The notes beneath the pieces are model-generated. The model was given only the letters and a program-made list of their open reading frames with translations, was not told the DNA's origin and did no database searches. Shown here piece by piece: positions 9,051 through 18,568 of a stretch of 64,000 nucleotides of DNA. A program made the translations under genes and the position numbers. Every line of letters begins with the position of its first letter. Position 1 is the stretch's first letter. The stretch comes from CAMWXW01 sp051650105 (GTDB taxonomy: Bacteria > Desulfobacterota > Desulfovibrionia > Desulfovibrionales > Desulfovibrionaceae), in the NCBI GenBank assembly GCA_051650105.1, contig JBOFIJ010000009.1, positions 124,001 to 188,000 of the forward strand, read 5' to 3'.

Positions 9051-10799
9051 ATGAGATTTCAATCTACACCAATAAAGCTATCTTTGTTATATAAACAATT
9101 CTCTCAGCATAAAAAGAATACTATTATGATGATGTTGAAAGATGCTTTTACGGGAAAGAAATCTTCCTTCTATCAAAAGCAAATACATATATATGAAATA
9201 ATAAAGAAATATTCTACTATAATAGGTGAACTTTTAGGAAATAACACATATGGATCCCTTAGCAAATACCTTTTTGAGTATACATTAGGAGAGGAAAAAG
9301 AACATGCTCCTTCCCAAAAAGATATTCTTTGGGTTTTAGAAGTAATTACACAAATACATAATTTTGTAACAACTCACAACAGTTCTATTGAGAACCATCT
9401 TATTCTTTGTACGATGGACAGTACGTTTTTTTCAAGTAACAATACAATAAATACTAATGTTCTCATAAAAGAATGTGAACATCATCTGGAAAAATATTCT
9501 GAATTACTATTAATACAAGATAGCGATTTAGAAAAACTCTTAACAAAAACAAAATTATACTATCCCTCTTTTTCAAAAGAAACAATACTTCTTGGAATAG
9601 GTGCCAATATCCGTTTTTCATCTAAAATGGGAGAATTGTTGGAAGAAGATGAAGAATGGGAACAAGAATTTAGGTTAGAAGGAAGCGTTCTCGATCCAAG
9701 CAATTTACATTTATGTGCTATGTTAGATGAAGAAGAACTTCTTTCCTTTATAGAAGAATCTGAAGGAACACAAGTATCTCAATTAATAGACACCATAATA
9801 AAACAATTGACACTTGAAGAATTTTATAGAACAGAAAACGAACAAATCTTTGCACGTATAAGCAATATTCTCTCGTTTCTTCCGAAAAATTGTTATCATA
9901 ATCTTCCAGATCCCGTAAGAAAATTACATACGTTCGCAGAATATATCTATAACAAATACACATTTCTTACTTCACTACCTATTAGCATTCAATCAGAACT
10001 TCTTAACCATGCGTTATACGAAAACACCACACATAACCATAATAGTGTAGATCTTATCTTTTCACAAATAGATATTATTGCACAAATTATATGTTATCTC
10101 ACAAAAGAAGAACACCTTTCTTTACGAGAACAAGAAAAGTTAATACATAAATATTATACAATTATTCAACCTTCAAATAAATTCCCTCTTTCACACATAA
10201 CAAGTTTTATTCAAGAATGTTATGACAACGCTCCTAAAAATACTTCTATACAATATTGTTCTCTTCTTCTCTCTTTTTCACTGGAAGAAACAGTATTATT
10301 GTTACAACATAAAAACCGTATCAAAACGCTCTTATCTTCACACGATATAATAGATAGTCCTTTACTTACACAAAAAAATCATATCCTCACTATACTTAGT
10401 ATGGAAGTGTCCAAACCCTTTTCAGATTTATACAAGGATACTACATTATTTCTTGTTTCCCAATACATTGAAAATAACGCAAATAAAACAATAAGCATTT
10501 CTACAATACGTTCTTTTATAGAAAAAATAAGTCTCTCTTATACAAAGGTGCTTTCTCTTGAAAAAAATATTTTTATAAAGAAAATACGAGAATCCTCCTC
10601 CATATATACATTCTTTAACCTTAATACTATCGAAACACTGCTTCTTTCTTTAAACAATGCAATAGCAGATTCACCAAAAGAAGAAATACCACACAGCAAC
10701 GTAATAGAAGAATATGATACTAAAGAAAATTTTTCTTCTTATTCACATCAATTCAAAGAACTCAGTAAAATAATACAAGAAATTCCTCCAATACAATAA
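9051..10799 (+). CDS. Large helical protein of unknown function, operon partner of TPR protein
   Basis: A 582-residue protein I do not recognise. It has no signal peptide or clear membrane segment and is predicted to be mostly helical, with Glu/Asp-rich patches such as ELLEEDEEWEQEF around residue 200 and many Leu/Ile-rich heptad-like stretches. AGGGGA at 9035-9040 precedes the chosen ATG by ten bases; an in-frame ATG at 9027 has no ribosome site. The next gene, an exported TPR protein, begins 15 bases after its stop, so the two probably form one transcript. A T3SS gatekeeper-type (SctW/HrpJ-like) helical protein is conceivable but I see no diagnostic motif. Confidence 0.75.
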   Translation: MRFQSTPIKLSLLYKQFSQHKKNTIMMMLKDAFTGKKSSFYQKQIHIYEIIKKYSTIIGELLGNNTYGSLSKYLFEYTLGEEKEHAPSQKDILWVLEVITQIHNFVTTHNSSIENHLILCTMDSTFFSSNNTINTNVLIKECEHHLEKYSELLLIQDSDLEKLLTKTKLYYPSFSKETILLGIGANIRFSSKMGELLEEDEEWEQEFRLEGSVLDPSNLHLCAMLDEEELLSFIEESEGTQVSQLIDTIIKQLTLEEFYRTENEQIFARISNILSFLPKNCYHNLPDPVRKLHTFAEYIYNKYTFLTSLPISIQSELLNHALYENTTHNHNSVDLIFSQIDIIAQIICYLTKEEHLSLREQEKLIHKYYTIIQPSNKFPLSHITSFIQECYDNAPKNTSIQYCSLLLSFSLEETVLLLQHKNRIKTLLSSHDIIDSPLLTQKNHILTILSMEVSKPFSDLYKDTTLFLVSQYIENNANKTISISTIRSFIEKISLSYTKVLSLEKNIFIKKIRESSSIYTFFNLNTIETLLLSLNNAIADSPKEEIPHSNVIEEYDTKENFSSYSHQFKELSKIIQEIPPIQ

Positions 10800-10814
10800 T
10801 GTTAAGGCGCTCTC

Positions 10815-13478
10815 ATGCAACTAAATTCTCACAATAAATATTTTTATAGCGTAGTGCTTTTTGTAAGTATATCATGTACTACTTTAGTATCTTTTTCTGC
10901 ATCTCCTCTTTCTCTTTTTGTTGAATCTCTCAGTTCTCTTTCAAAACAAGAAGGTACCTTAGATGAACTTCTCACACCAGCACTATCACCTCTAGAAGAA
11001 ATTTTATCTATAAACACAGCTGCAGGAAAAGAAGAACACAATACAAAAAATATCACACTTGTACAAAGAAAAAAAACAGAACTACATCTAGAATATAGTA
11101 AGCTGTATGAATACCTTTCCCCAGCAGAAGTTTCTCAATATCTACAGGCCTTAAAAAAAGCTGAAGATGCGTTCACAAAACAATCCTATGTAGAAGCCCT
11201 AACTATCCTTAATAAACTCATTACAATAACACCATTTTATGATGCACCTTACTTCCAAAGAGCTAAAGTACTTCTTAAAATACAACAAAATGAAAGAGCA
11301 TTGCAGGATTTATCTAAAACACTACAATGTAACCCCTCTCACCTAGAAGCATATATATTACGCGCTAATGTACGAAAATTAAATAATGAATACGGCTTAA
11401 GTTTAGCAGATTATAGAAAAGCACTATTACTAAAACCCAATAATGATGTATTACACACAAAAAAAGGAGATCTATTGCTCTTACTTCAAGATTATAAAGG
11501 CGCTATGAGAGACTATATTCAAGCAATACAAATTAATCCCCATAAAGCGTCCTATTATTTACAAAGAGGTACAGCCTATGTTGGAATGCGAAAATATAAA
11601 AATGCTCTTTCAGATTATAATCAAGCAATACAAAATACAGTGCAAAGCCAAAGAGTACGATATTTTAGAACACAAATTTTTGAAGAATTAGAAAATACAA
11701 CATATAAAAATGAAGTTATGCCCATAACAGTAGATATAACAGTATCTCATGACCACATTTTAGAACCATATGATCTTCTTATGAATACAGAAGCAGCAGA
11801 CACAACAAAATATCACTATATAGTCCTAGGAGAAATAAAAAGAATCCAAAGATATTTCTCTAAAAAAGAACGTGAACAATTAATAGAATTTGATGAAAGA
11901 CACCAATATAAAGAGATGATTATATTTTTACAAGAACATATAGCAAAAACACAAGCAACAGTATCAACACGAATGATGCTAGGATATGCTTTTTATAAAA
12001 ATAAAGACTATCTTAATGCTGTACAACAATACACAGCAGCATTAGAAATTGGAGGATCGCGAACAGTATTATTTACCAATTTAACATCAGCACGTAGTAA
12101 AATTGAAAAAATTAGTGATATTATATCTTCCTATCAAAATATGCTTGAAGAAAATTCCACATTATATGAGCTTAATCTTATACTTTCAAAATTATATGCA
12201 CTCAACAAACAATATCAGCGTAGTATAAAATATATAGAAGAAACAAAGAAACGAATTACATTTATTCCACTAGATATATTTGAAGCTTCCCTTTATCTTT
12301 TACATAAAGACTATGAAAAAGCCCTCACGTTATACCAAAAAATTATAGATCACGGTGTTCTCCCAGATCATTGGCTTTTTGAAGTATATTATCAACGCGC
12401 ATATCTTTTCTTTGTCAATAATGAGTATCAAAAAGCGTATGAATCGCTAAATCTTGCACAGCAGTATAATTCAAGAAAGATTACCACAATCTATTATAAA
12501 GCAGTATTGCTATACCACTTAGGAAATTACAATAAATCTATACAAATTCTTTCCTTGCTTCTTCAAGATAACAACATAACAGCTGAAGAAAAAGCACAAA
12601 TATATGCTCTTTACGGCAATAATGAATTAGCAAAAGGAGATCTACTACGCGCCAGATTATATTACACAAAAGCAATACAAGAAAAAACAAATAAAGCACC
12701 TGTCTTTTACTATAATAGAGGACTTGTGAGAATAAAAGAAAAAGAATACACTGAAGCAATAAAAGATTTTACAACATATCTGCAACACTATCCAGATAAT
12801 TATTTGGCATATATAAAACGTGCACATAGTAAAGTGTTGAACCAAGATATGCCAGGTGCTTTACTAGACTATAAAACAGCACAAAAATATGCCAAAAATA
12901 CAAATTATCTCTATATTAATATAGCAAACGCAATGTATTTACTTGGCTCATTGGAGAATGCTTTACGATATTATCAAGAAGTTCTTGAAAATGATACAAA
13001 AAATCCTCTTATCCATCTTCTTATTGGAACGGTCACTTCAGAAATGGGAAGAGCGGAAGATGCCCTTACATACTATTCATCGGGTATAAAACTAGATCCT
13101 AAAGAAATTCGAGGCTATATTTTGCGAGGAATGGCCTATGCCCAAACAAATAATATTCAAGCAGCCATAGCAGAATATGACACGGCATCAGCACTTTCCT
13201 CAAATAATTATATGGTCCATGTTTTGCGTGGAGCAATGAGAAATCAAAAAACAGAGTATAGAAAAGCAATAACAGATTTCACAAAAGCAATTGAATTAAA
13301 CCCATTAGCAACAGATGCATTCACTTTACGAGGCTTTACTAATTTATACCTTGGTAATAAAGAATCTGGAACACAAGACATTATTGCAGCACAAAAAATC
13401 TTCACAACAAAAAAAGATAACGATAGTGCTCATGTTCTTAATAATATCCTTGCTATTATAAAAAAAGATGAGGAATAA
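10815..13478 (+). CDS. Exported protein with many tetratricopeptide repeats
   Basis: An 887-residue protein with a basic N-terminus and hydrophobic stretch (about residues 9-30) consistent with a Sec signal peptide, so probably periplasmic or outer-membrane associated. From about residue 105 to the end it is built of TPR motifs; clear examples are APYFQRAKVLLKIQQNERAL, the Leu-Lys-Pro-Asn helices, YYLQRGTAYVGMRKYKNAL and DAFTLRGFTNLYLGN. TPRs mediate protein-protein contacts; no partner can be named. It sits 15 bases behind the 9.05 kb gene. A diverged piece of it (parent around 12270-12440) reappears as a fragment at 16433-16600. A second exported TPR protein lies at 60747. Confidence 0.88.
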   Translation: MQLNSHNKYFYSVVLFVSISCTTLVSFSASPLSLFVESLSSLSKQEGTLDELLTPALSPLEEILSINTAAGKEEHNTKNITLVQRKKTELHLEYSKLYEYLSPAEVSQYLQALKKAEDAFTKQSYVEALTILNKLITITPFYDAPYFQRAKVLLKIQQNERALQDLSKTLQCNPSHLEAYILRANVRKLNNEYGLSLADYRKALLLKPNNDVLHTKKGDLLLLLQDYKGAMRDYIQAIQINPHKASYYLQRGTAYVGMRKYKNALSDYNQAIQNTVQSQRVRYFRTQIFEELENTTYKNEVMPITVDITVSHDHILEPYDLLMNTEAADTTKYHYIVLGEIKRIQRYFSKKEREQLIEFDERHQYKEMIIFLQEHIAKTQATVSTRMMLGYAFYKNKDYLNAVQQYTAALEIGGSRTVLFTNLTSARSKIEKISDIISSYQNMLEENSTLYELNLILSKLYALNKQYQRSIKYIEETKKRITFIPLDIFEASLYLLHKDYEKALTLYQKIIDHGVLPDHWLFEVYYQRAYLFFVNNEYQKAYESLNLAQQYNSRKITTIYYKAVLLYHLGNYNKSIQILSLLLQDNNITAEEKAQIYALYGNNELAKGDLLRARLYYTKAIQEKTNKAPVFYYNRGLVRIKEKEYTEAIKDFTTYLQHYPDNYLAYIKRAHSKVLNQDMPGALLDYKTAQKYAKNTNYLYINIANAMYLLGSLENALRYYQEVLENDTKNPLIHLLIGTVTSEMGRAEDALTYYSSGIKLDPKEIRGYILRGMAYAQTNNIQAAIAEYDTASALSSNNYMVHVLRGAMRNQKTEYRKAITDFTKAIELNPLATDAFTLRGFTNLYLGNKESGTQDIIAAQKIFTTKKDNDSAHVLNNILAIIKKDEE

Positions 13479-13775
13479 AAACTGGCACAGCACCACCTTG
13501 TTCCACTCCATGTAGTGTACACAGAATCCTTTTACAAAAGAAAAAAGACCCCTCTCTCACTTATAAATAAAATAATATAGTAGCTATTTCAATGCATGCT
13601 ATACTATTTATGTAATATATAATAGAAAATATACTTTATGTATTTCTTTAAAAAAGCATGTTGTATAGCATGAGAAAGCATAGCATCTGACGACGGCTAA
13701 TAGTATACAGCACACTATGTTTTAATAACAATCTTTTGCTGAAATAGAGATTCCATACCAGAAAACAAAATAAGA
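13479..13775. other. Convergent spacer with a 10-bp inverted repeat
   Basis: Between the 3' ends of the TPR gene and moeA. CATGCTATAC (13595-13604) and GTATAGCATG (13663-13672) are perfect inverted copies with a 58-base loop. No U-tract follows either arm closely, so this is not a standard terminator. Nothing else is recognisable. Confidence 0.35.
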
Positions 13776-14966
13776 CTATACATATACCCAATAATGAAAT
13801 ATATAATCATTTCCTTTACTAAATAAAGATTCTTGTGCTGGTAACTCAAAAAAGCCAATACTTTCTGTTAAAGAATATAAATTCCCAGGACTCACCTCTA
13901 TCATAGGCAATAAAGAAGCATCTATAGATGATGTACGTGCAAAAAGAAAACGAGTGAGATCTTTATTAAAAGTAAAAGAATCTCCTAGCGTTCTAAAAGA
14001 GGGTTCTAATAAAAAACCTGCACATAAATACAAATAGACAATAACAAATCTTCTAAGACAAGCTAAGAAAGCAACAGGATTACCTGGTATAGCAAAAATG
14101 GGAACAGAATTGTTATATAGACCAAAGAATAATGGCTTTCCTGGCCTTTGAGCTACATGATAGAAAATCTGTTCAATATTATTGTGTTCAACAGCAATTT
14201 TCACAAAGTCATATTTTCCAGCAGAAATACCTCCTATAAAAATAAGCATATCATACGAGTTTACACATTTGTTAAGAAGATCTCTTGTTTCTTGTTCTGT
14301 ATCTTTACAGTAACAAATATCAACATTTGTAAAACCATGACTTTGTAATAGTGCTTTTCCTTGGATAGCATTTGAAATTCTAATTTCATGTTCCTTTGGT
14401 ATTTCATGAACGTGGACCAATTCATCTCCAGTGGTTATAATAACAACCTTTTGTACAACACTCACCTTAACAATAGATTTTCCAACAGAAGCTAACAATG
14501 CTATATCCTGCACTGTTATTTTTTTCCCTTTATGAAGCAGAATACTTCCTTGCAGATGCTCTTCTCCTTTAGCATCTATATTCATCATCCTCTTTGGAAT
14601 AACATCCCATGAAACAGTATCACCATCAAAAGTGAGGTCTTCAAAAGGGAGCACCGTATCCACTCCTTCAGGCAAAACAGCACCCGTAGAAACGTGAAAA
14701 TACGACAAAGCCTTTTCTTTTTTCTTTCTCGGTTCTCCAGCTCTTGCGATGCCTTCACAGAAAAAAAGAGATGATAACTCTTTACATTCATTACAATTAA
14801 TCGCAATTCCATCCATAGCAACACGATCGTACGGTGGAGCAGCTCTATCTGCATAAATATCTTCCTGTAGTATCTTCCCAAGCACCTCTTCTAACAGAAG
14901 AGATTCTACTCCTACCTGTACACAATGTTTCTTTAATAATTCTGTAGCCTGTTCCACAGATATCAT
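13776..14966 (-). CDS. moeA: Molybdopterin molybdenumtransferase MoeA
   Basis: Inserts molybdate (or tungstate-type metal) into adenylated molybdopterin in the last step of molybdenum cofactor synthesis. 396 residues, normal length. The N-terminal part has the signature APPYDRVAMDGIAI; the central MoCF-binding domain has VVIITTGDELV, the conserved FIGGISAGKYDFVK loop, and AIPGNPVAFLACLRRF near residue 310. AGGAG lies six to seven bases before the ATG at 14966. It stands alone on the minus strand but belongs functionally with the MOSC and tup genes at 0.8-3.6 kb. Some organisms carry two MoeA paralogues, one for molybdenum and one for tungsten; which this is cannot be told. Confidence 0.93.
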   Translation of the reverse strand: MISVEQATELLKKHCVQVGVESLLLEEVLGKILQEDIYADRAAPPYDRVAMDGIAINCNECKELSSLFFCEGIARAGEPRKKKEKALSYFHVSTGAVLPEGVDTVLPFEDLTFDGDTVSWDVIPKRMMNIDAKGEEHLQGSILLHKGKKITVQDIALLASVGKSIVKVSVVQKVVIITTGDELVHVHEIPKEHEIRISNAIQGKALLQSHGFTNVDICYCKDTEQETRDLLNKCVNSYDMLIFIGGISAGKYDFVKIAVEHNNIEQIFYHVAQRPGKPLFFGLYNNSVPIFAIPGNPVAFLACLRRFVIVYLYLCAGFLLEPSFRTLGDSFTFNKDLTRFLFARTSSIDASLLPMIEVSPGNLYSLTESIGFFELPAQESLFSKGNDYIFHYWVYV

Positions 14967-15146
14967 ACTATGCTCCTAATATAATCACGCAAAAGACTCT
15001 TACCTATCATAAACCAACATTATTTATAAAGTACACTTTTTTCACGCGATAACAAAATAATACAATACTCTATATGAGAGAAATAGCAACATAGTTTCTA
15101 AACAATAAACAAAGCAACATAATACACTATTTCTCTTATTTCACTA

Positions 15147-15254
15147 TTATTTGAGTTTCATATCCACATGTCGAACAAAAGTAGTCGCAATAACAATATT
15201 ACCCACATGCAATCAAGAATCAAATCCACCTGCAACACCAGTGAAGATATTTGC
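15147..15254 (-). pseudogene. Relic of a methylthioadenosine/SAH nucleosidase-type gene
   Basis: Reading the minus strand from 15254 gives ANIFTGVAGGFDS, then a TGA at 15215-15213, then LHVGNIVIATTFVRHVDMKLK and a TAA at 15147. This closely follows the core of MtnN/Pfs nucleosidases, where the pattern is I-x-T-G-x-A-G-G-L-x-P-x-L-K-V-G-D-I-V-I, usually followed by a histidine-aspartate segment. Only about 35 codons are left, with an internal stop and no start, so this is a dead fragment. No intact nucleosidase gene is in the window. The family assignment rests on the short motif. Confidence 0.5.
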
Positions 15255-16432
15255 TTATGTATCACAATTTCAAAGAAGATAGCAGTAATAGTATATTCGT
15301 TTTTACTATATCAAAAAAGCGATAACAACACACTCTTTCTCTTCTCTATACTATTCTCAATACTCTTTTTCTATACCTATTATATAAGACAATTTCCTAT
15401 AATACGACTAATAGCAATACCATCCAATATCCCATAACCTTTTTTATACCATCACATCACAAATTACGTACAATACTACTTCTTCTGTAAAGAAGTACTC
15501 TATCTTTTCTCATTTCAATATGTTGTTCAATTACCAAAAATATATGCCCTATTCCCTTATTATTGACAATAGGAATAGTATTTTGCACCAGAAAAAGAAT
15601 AAGATACCATTGCAACACTTTTTTACGCGATACATAAAGGTATTGTATTCTCATTTTTTTTAATAAGAGAAAAAATAATATGAGCATTATCTTTCCAATT
15701 TTCTCCATATTGTTTTCTAAGAAAGCACACCTATACCTACTATATTCATGTGTACATTCCACATTATCTCGTCAATTTTCTATGTACTTTTGTAAATGTT
15801 CTATCAAACAGATATTATATTGTACTTTCGTACAAAAATATTCATACGTACATCGTTAATGAGAATAGTTCTTCTCTAAAAATTTTCTAGTCTATTATTT
15901 TTTCACTTTTACTATATTCACTTTATATCACATTATACTTCACCATAGCACTACTTCTTTCATATAAAAATATTTTTAAGAAGCCTCTATTCACATTCTT
16001 GTTTATCTTATTATCATAACAATAAAGACTACTTATTGAAATAATAGATATAATTAATACTTACACTCCATTCCACACATAATAAAAAGTGCACTACAAA
16101 AATACATCATGAAGAGAATACAATAAAACAAGGTAACAATCTTTCTTGTCCATGGTATAACAATACAAAAAGAAATATGTTAGCAAAATAAAAAATATGT
16201 GTGCACAACAGTATATATTCTTCCACAAAAAACTTCTTTTATGTTCCACTGCTACGTCTTTTTTGTTTAAATAAAAAAATCTCATATAATAACGTGGTAA
16301 GAAGTGCATTATATAAAAATGGAACAAGCTCCTTTAACTAACAATTTTCTTGCACCCAAAACACTACTGTACGGTATATTCCCCCACAACACAATAGCAT
16401 GCTTTTCTTCTTGTATGGTTTTATTTCTTATA

Positions 16433-16600
16433 GTAGATCTATTTCGGGTTTCTCTTTATCTTTTACATAAAGACTATAAAAGGGCCTTTACGCTATATTT
16501 AAAGAATTATAACAATGGTATTATTTCAAAACTTTACTTTTTTGAGATACACTATCAGTATATATATTTCTTCCTTGTTAACAATACTCATCAAAAACAT
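16433..16600 (+). pseudogene. Diverged fragment copied from the 10.8-13.5 kb TPR gene
   Basis: The DNA here aligns without large gaps to about 12271-12440 of the TPR gene in the same orientation. The shared core is exact over TCTTTATCTTTTACATAA-type sequence, and at protein level VSLYLLHKDYKRAFTLY mirrors ASLYLLHKDYEKALTLY, followed by matching FFEIHYQYIYFFLVNN against LFEVYYQRAYLFFVNN. By eye roughly three quarters of bases agree, so this copy is older than those of queA and thiM. It lacks flanking TPR units and a credible start. Confidence 0.75.
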
Positions 16601-16612
16601 CACAACACTCCC

Positions 16613-18568
16613 TTATTCATAATGAGAGTGAATAATAGTACATGTGGCATATCCCTTTGTTATAGATCGTAATTGTGTTGATAAAGAAAAGGTATTACTA
16701 AAAGGCATGTATACTTCAATATCATTTTCTGCAATTTTTTTTCTCTCTCTCGTAAAGATAGAACGTATTATCCCATCTTTTCCTGCAATATAGTGAGTGA
16801 CAACACCAACATATTCAAAAGGAACAATAATATTTACTTTTGCAATTGGAATAAGCATGACCGTGCCAGCTTGGCAGATAGCATCTTTTATGGCGCGCAT
16901 ATATACTTTCTCAAATAAATTTACATCAGAATACATATATGCATATACAGAAATTTTCATTCCACGTATAGGATAACCATGAATTCCCTCAAATACTGTA
17001 TTTTCACATATTTCTTTAAAAAGATCATATTCTTGAAAATCAACCACAACAGCGTTTTGAGATTCAATAGGCTCTATGTATACTATGCAAGAAGCCGTGT
17101 CCGTATTACTATCAAGTATCCTCGATTCAGAATATTCGTACTGCACCGCTTTACTAAGTTTCTCATAATACACACAACGAAGAGCGGAAGGGGCTACTGA
17201 AAGAGAAGATTCTCTTCGTATATAATCTAAAGAAACAAGAAGATGTAATTCTCCCAAACCATGTATAATTCTTTGTCCAGTATATTCATCAATACAATAC
17301 TGTAAAGAACTATCTCGTAGAACAAGTCTATCCAAAACAGCATCTAATACTACATATTCTTCTTCACTATTAACCTCCAGTGCCATGGCCACAATAGCTT
17401 GTGTTACAGTGGGCTGCAATAAAGAATATTTCTCTCCTACTGTGAATGTATCTCCTGGCACAATATGTTGCGCATTATTTTGTGAAAAAGAAACAAGGAT
17501 AAGAGCACCTCTTTGTGCTGAATCATTCTTAACAGCATCTGTAGCAAAAAGACGTGCAATTTCTTGAATCTCAAATCTTTCTCCTATTCTTGTATTATAA
17601 ATACTATCTCCAACGATAATTGATCCAGAAAAAATTTTAAGTAAAAAATATTGTGTATTCTCTATGGTAATAATCTTAAGAAACTGTGCTAATAGCCTAT
17701 TATCTATTTCATAAATAATACTTTTCCCCTCTTCTGAAAAAACTTCTATAATCTCTCTTTCAACCGTACTTGGTAAATATAACACTATAGCATTAAGAGT
17801 ACTATTAATTGCACAATGATACTTAGCACTTCCCGCAATAACCGGGATAATATGTTCTTCCTTTGTGTGTTTTGCAATACAATTATACAGTTCTTTTTTA
17901 GAAAGATCCCCTTCCAAATATAACGTTAAAAATTTTTCATCTATAGAAGAAAGAATCGAATCTATCTTTTCCCTCCCTTTCATAAAAATAGTACTATATT
18001 CTAGCGGTATTTTTTCTGGATATGTACTCCCTAAAGAATAAAAAAGCTCTTCTATTATATCAATAACACCACATAATATATCATCTTTCTTAACTGGAAG
18101 AATACATGGTAAAGGAATGCGATATAATCCCTCAAGTTCTTCCATTACTGCATCAAAATCGGCTTCCTTTCTATCTAAGAAATTGATAAAACAAATAGCT
18201 GGTAAAGTAAATTGTCTCGTTTTTTCCCAAAGTAATTTTGTCTGACTCTGCATACCTTCAACACCATTACAAACAAGAATAATGCCTTCAACAGCAGAAA
18301 GTACATAATCCACTTCGGAAGAAAAATCGATATGACCAGGTGTGTCAATGAGGGTAATTAATGAATCATCCCACGTAAAAAATACTGCAGAAGATGCAAT
18401 AGTAATCCCTCTTTCTTTTTCTTCAATAAAAAAATCCGTTGTGCTTGTTCCTTCATCAACACTTCCTTTAATGGAAATTGCTCCACTTTCGTGCAAAAAT
18501 TCCTCAGTTAATGTTGTCTTCCCAGCATCTACGTGTGCTATAATCGCTATAGTATATTCTTGTGTCAT
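16613..18568 (-). CDS. EF-G-like translational GTPase (divergent paralogue)
   Basis: A 651-residue translational GTPase with EF-G domain order. G1 is AHVDAGKTTLTE, G2 lies in the conserved RGITIASS region, G3 is DTPGHIDF. The C-terminus keeps the EF-G end pattern (ITKGYATCTIIHSHY, compare TxGRAxYTMEFxHY). It is shorter than housekeeping EF-G (about 690-700) and similar in size to ribosomal-protection proteins and EF-G2-type paralogues. The G4 motif, NKxD in nearly all translational GTPases, reads NFLD (about residue 128), losing the lysine that packs on the guanine. It may be an accessory EF-G (recycling or stress) or a ribosome-protection-like factor; antibiotic resistance is not implied by sequence. 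Confidence 0.82.
   Translation of the reverse strand: MTQEYTIAIIAHVDAGKTTLTEEFLHESGAISIKGSVDEGTSTTDFFIEEKERGITIASSAVFFTWDDSLITLIDTPGHIDFSSEVDYVLSAVEGIILVCNGVEGMQSQTKLLWEKTRQFTLPAICFINFLDRKEADFDAVMEELEGLYRIPLPCILPVKKDDILCGVIDIIEELFYSLGSTYPEKIPLEYSTIFMKGREKIDSILSSIDEKFLTLYLEGDLSKKELYNCIAKHTKEEHIIPVIAGSAKYHCAINSTLNAIVLYLPSTVEREIIEVFSEEGKSIIYEIDNRLLAQFLKIITIENTQYFLLKIFSGSIIVGDSIYNTRIGERFEIQEIARLFATDAVKNDSAQRGALILVSFSQNNAQHIVPGDTFTVGEKYSLLQPTVTQAIVAMALEVNSEEEYVVLDAVLDRLVLRDSSLQYCIDEYTGQRIIHGLGELHLLVSLDYIRRESSLSVAPSALRCVYYEKLSKAVQYEYSESRILDSNTDTASCIVYIEPIESQNAVVVDFQEYDLFKEICENTVFEGIHGYPIRGMKISVYAYMYSDVNLFEKVYMRAIKDAICQAGTVMLIPIAKVNIIVPFEYVGVVTHYIAGKDGIIRSIFTRERKKIAENDIEVYMPFSNTFSLSTQLRSITKGYATCTIIHSHYE

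Larger units (their letters stand above)
14967..16612. other. 1.6-kb gene-poor region with relics
   Basis: The longest gene-poor stretch of the window. I recognise a nucleosidase-like relic (15147-15254) and a TPR-gene fragment (16433-16600). The rest is very AT-rich. Open frames present (for example minus 15457-15762 and minus 16094-16327) have compositions dominated by Phe, Tyr, Ile and Cys and no ribosome sites, so I do not accept them as genes. Confidence 0.5.

Noticed and set aside
15457..15762. 101-codon minus-strand frame in the large spacer
   Set aside because: No ribosome site and noise-like composition; other frames nearby show equally long open runs because stop-poor patches occur in AT-rich DNA.
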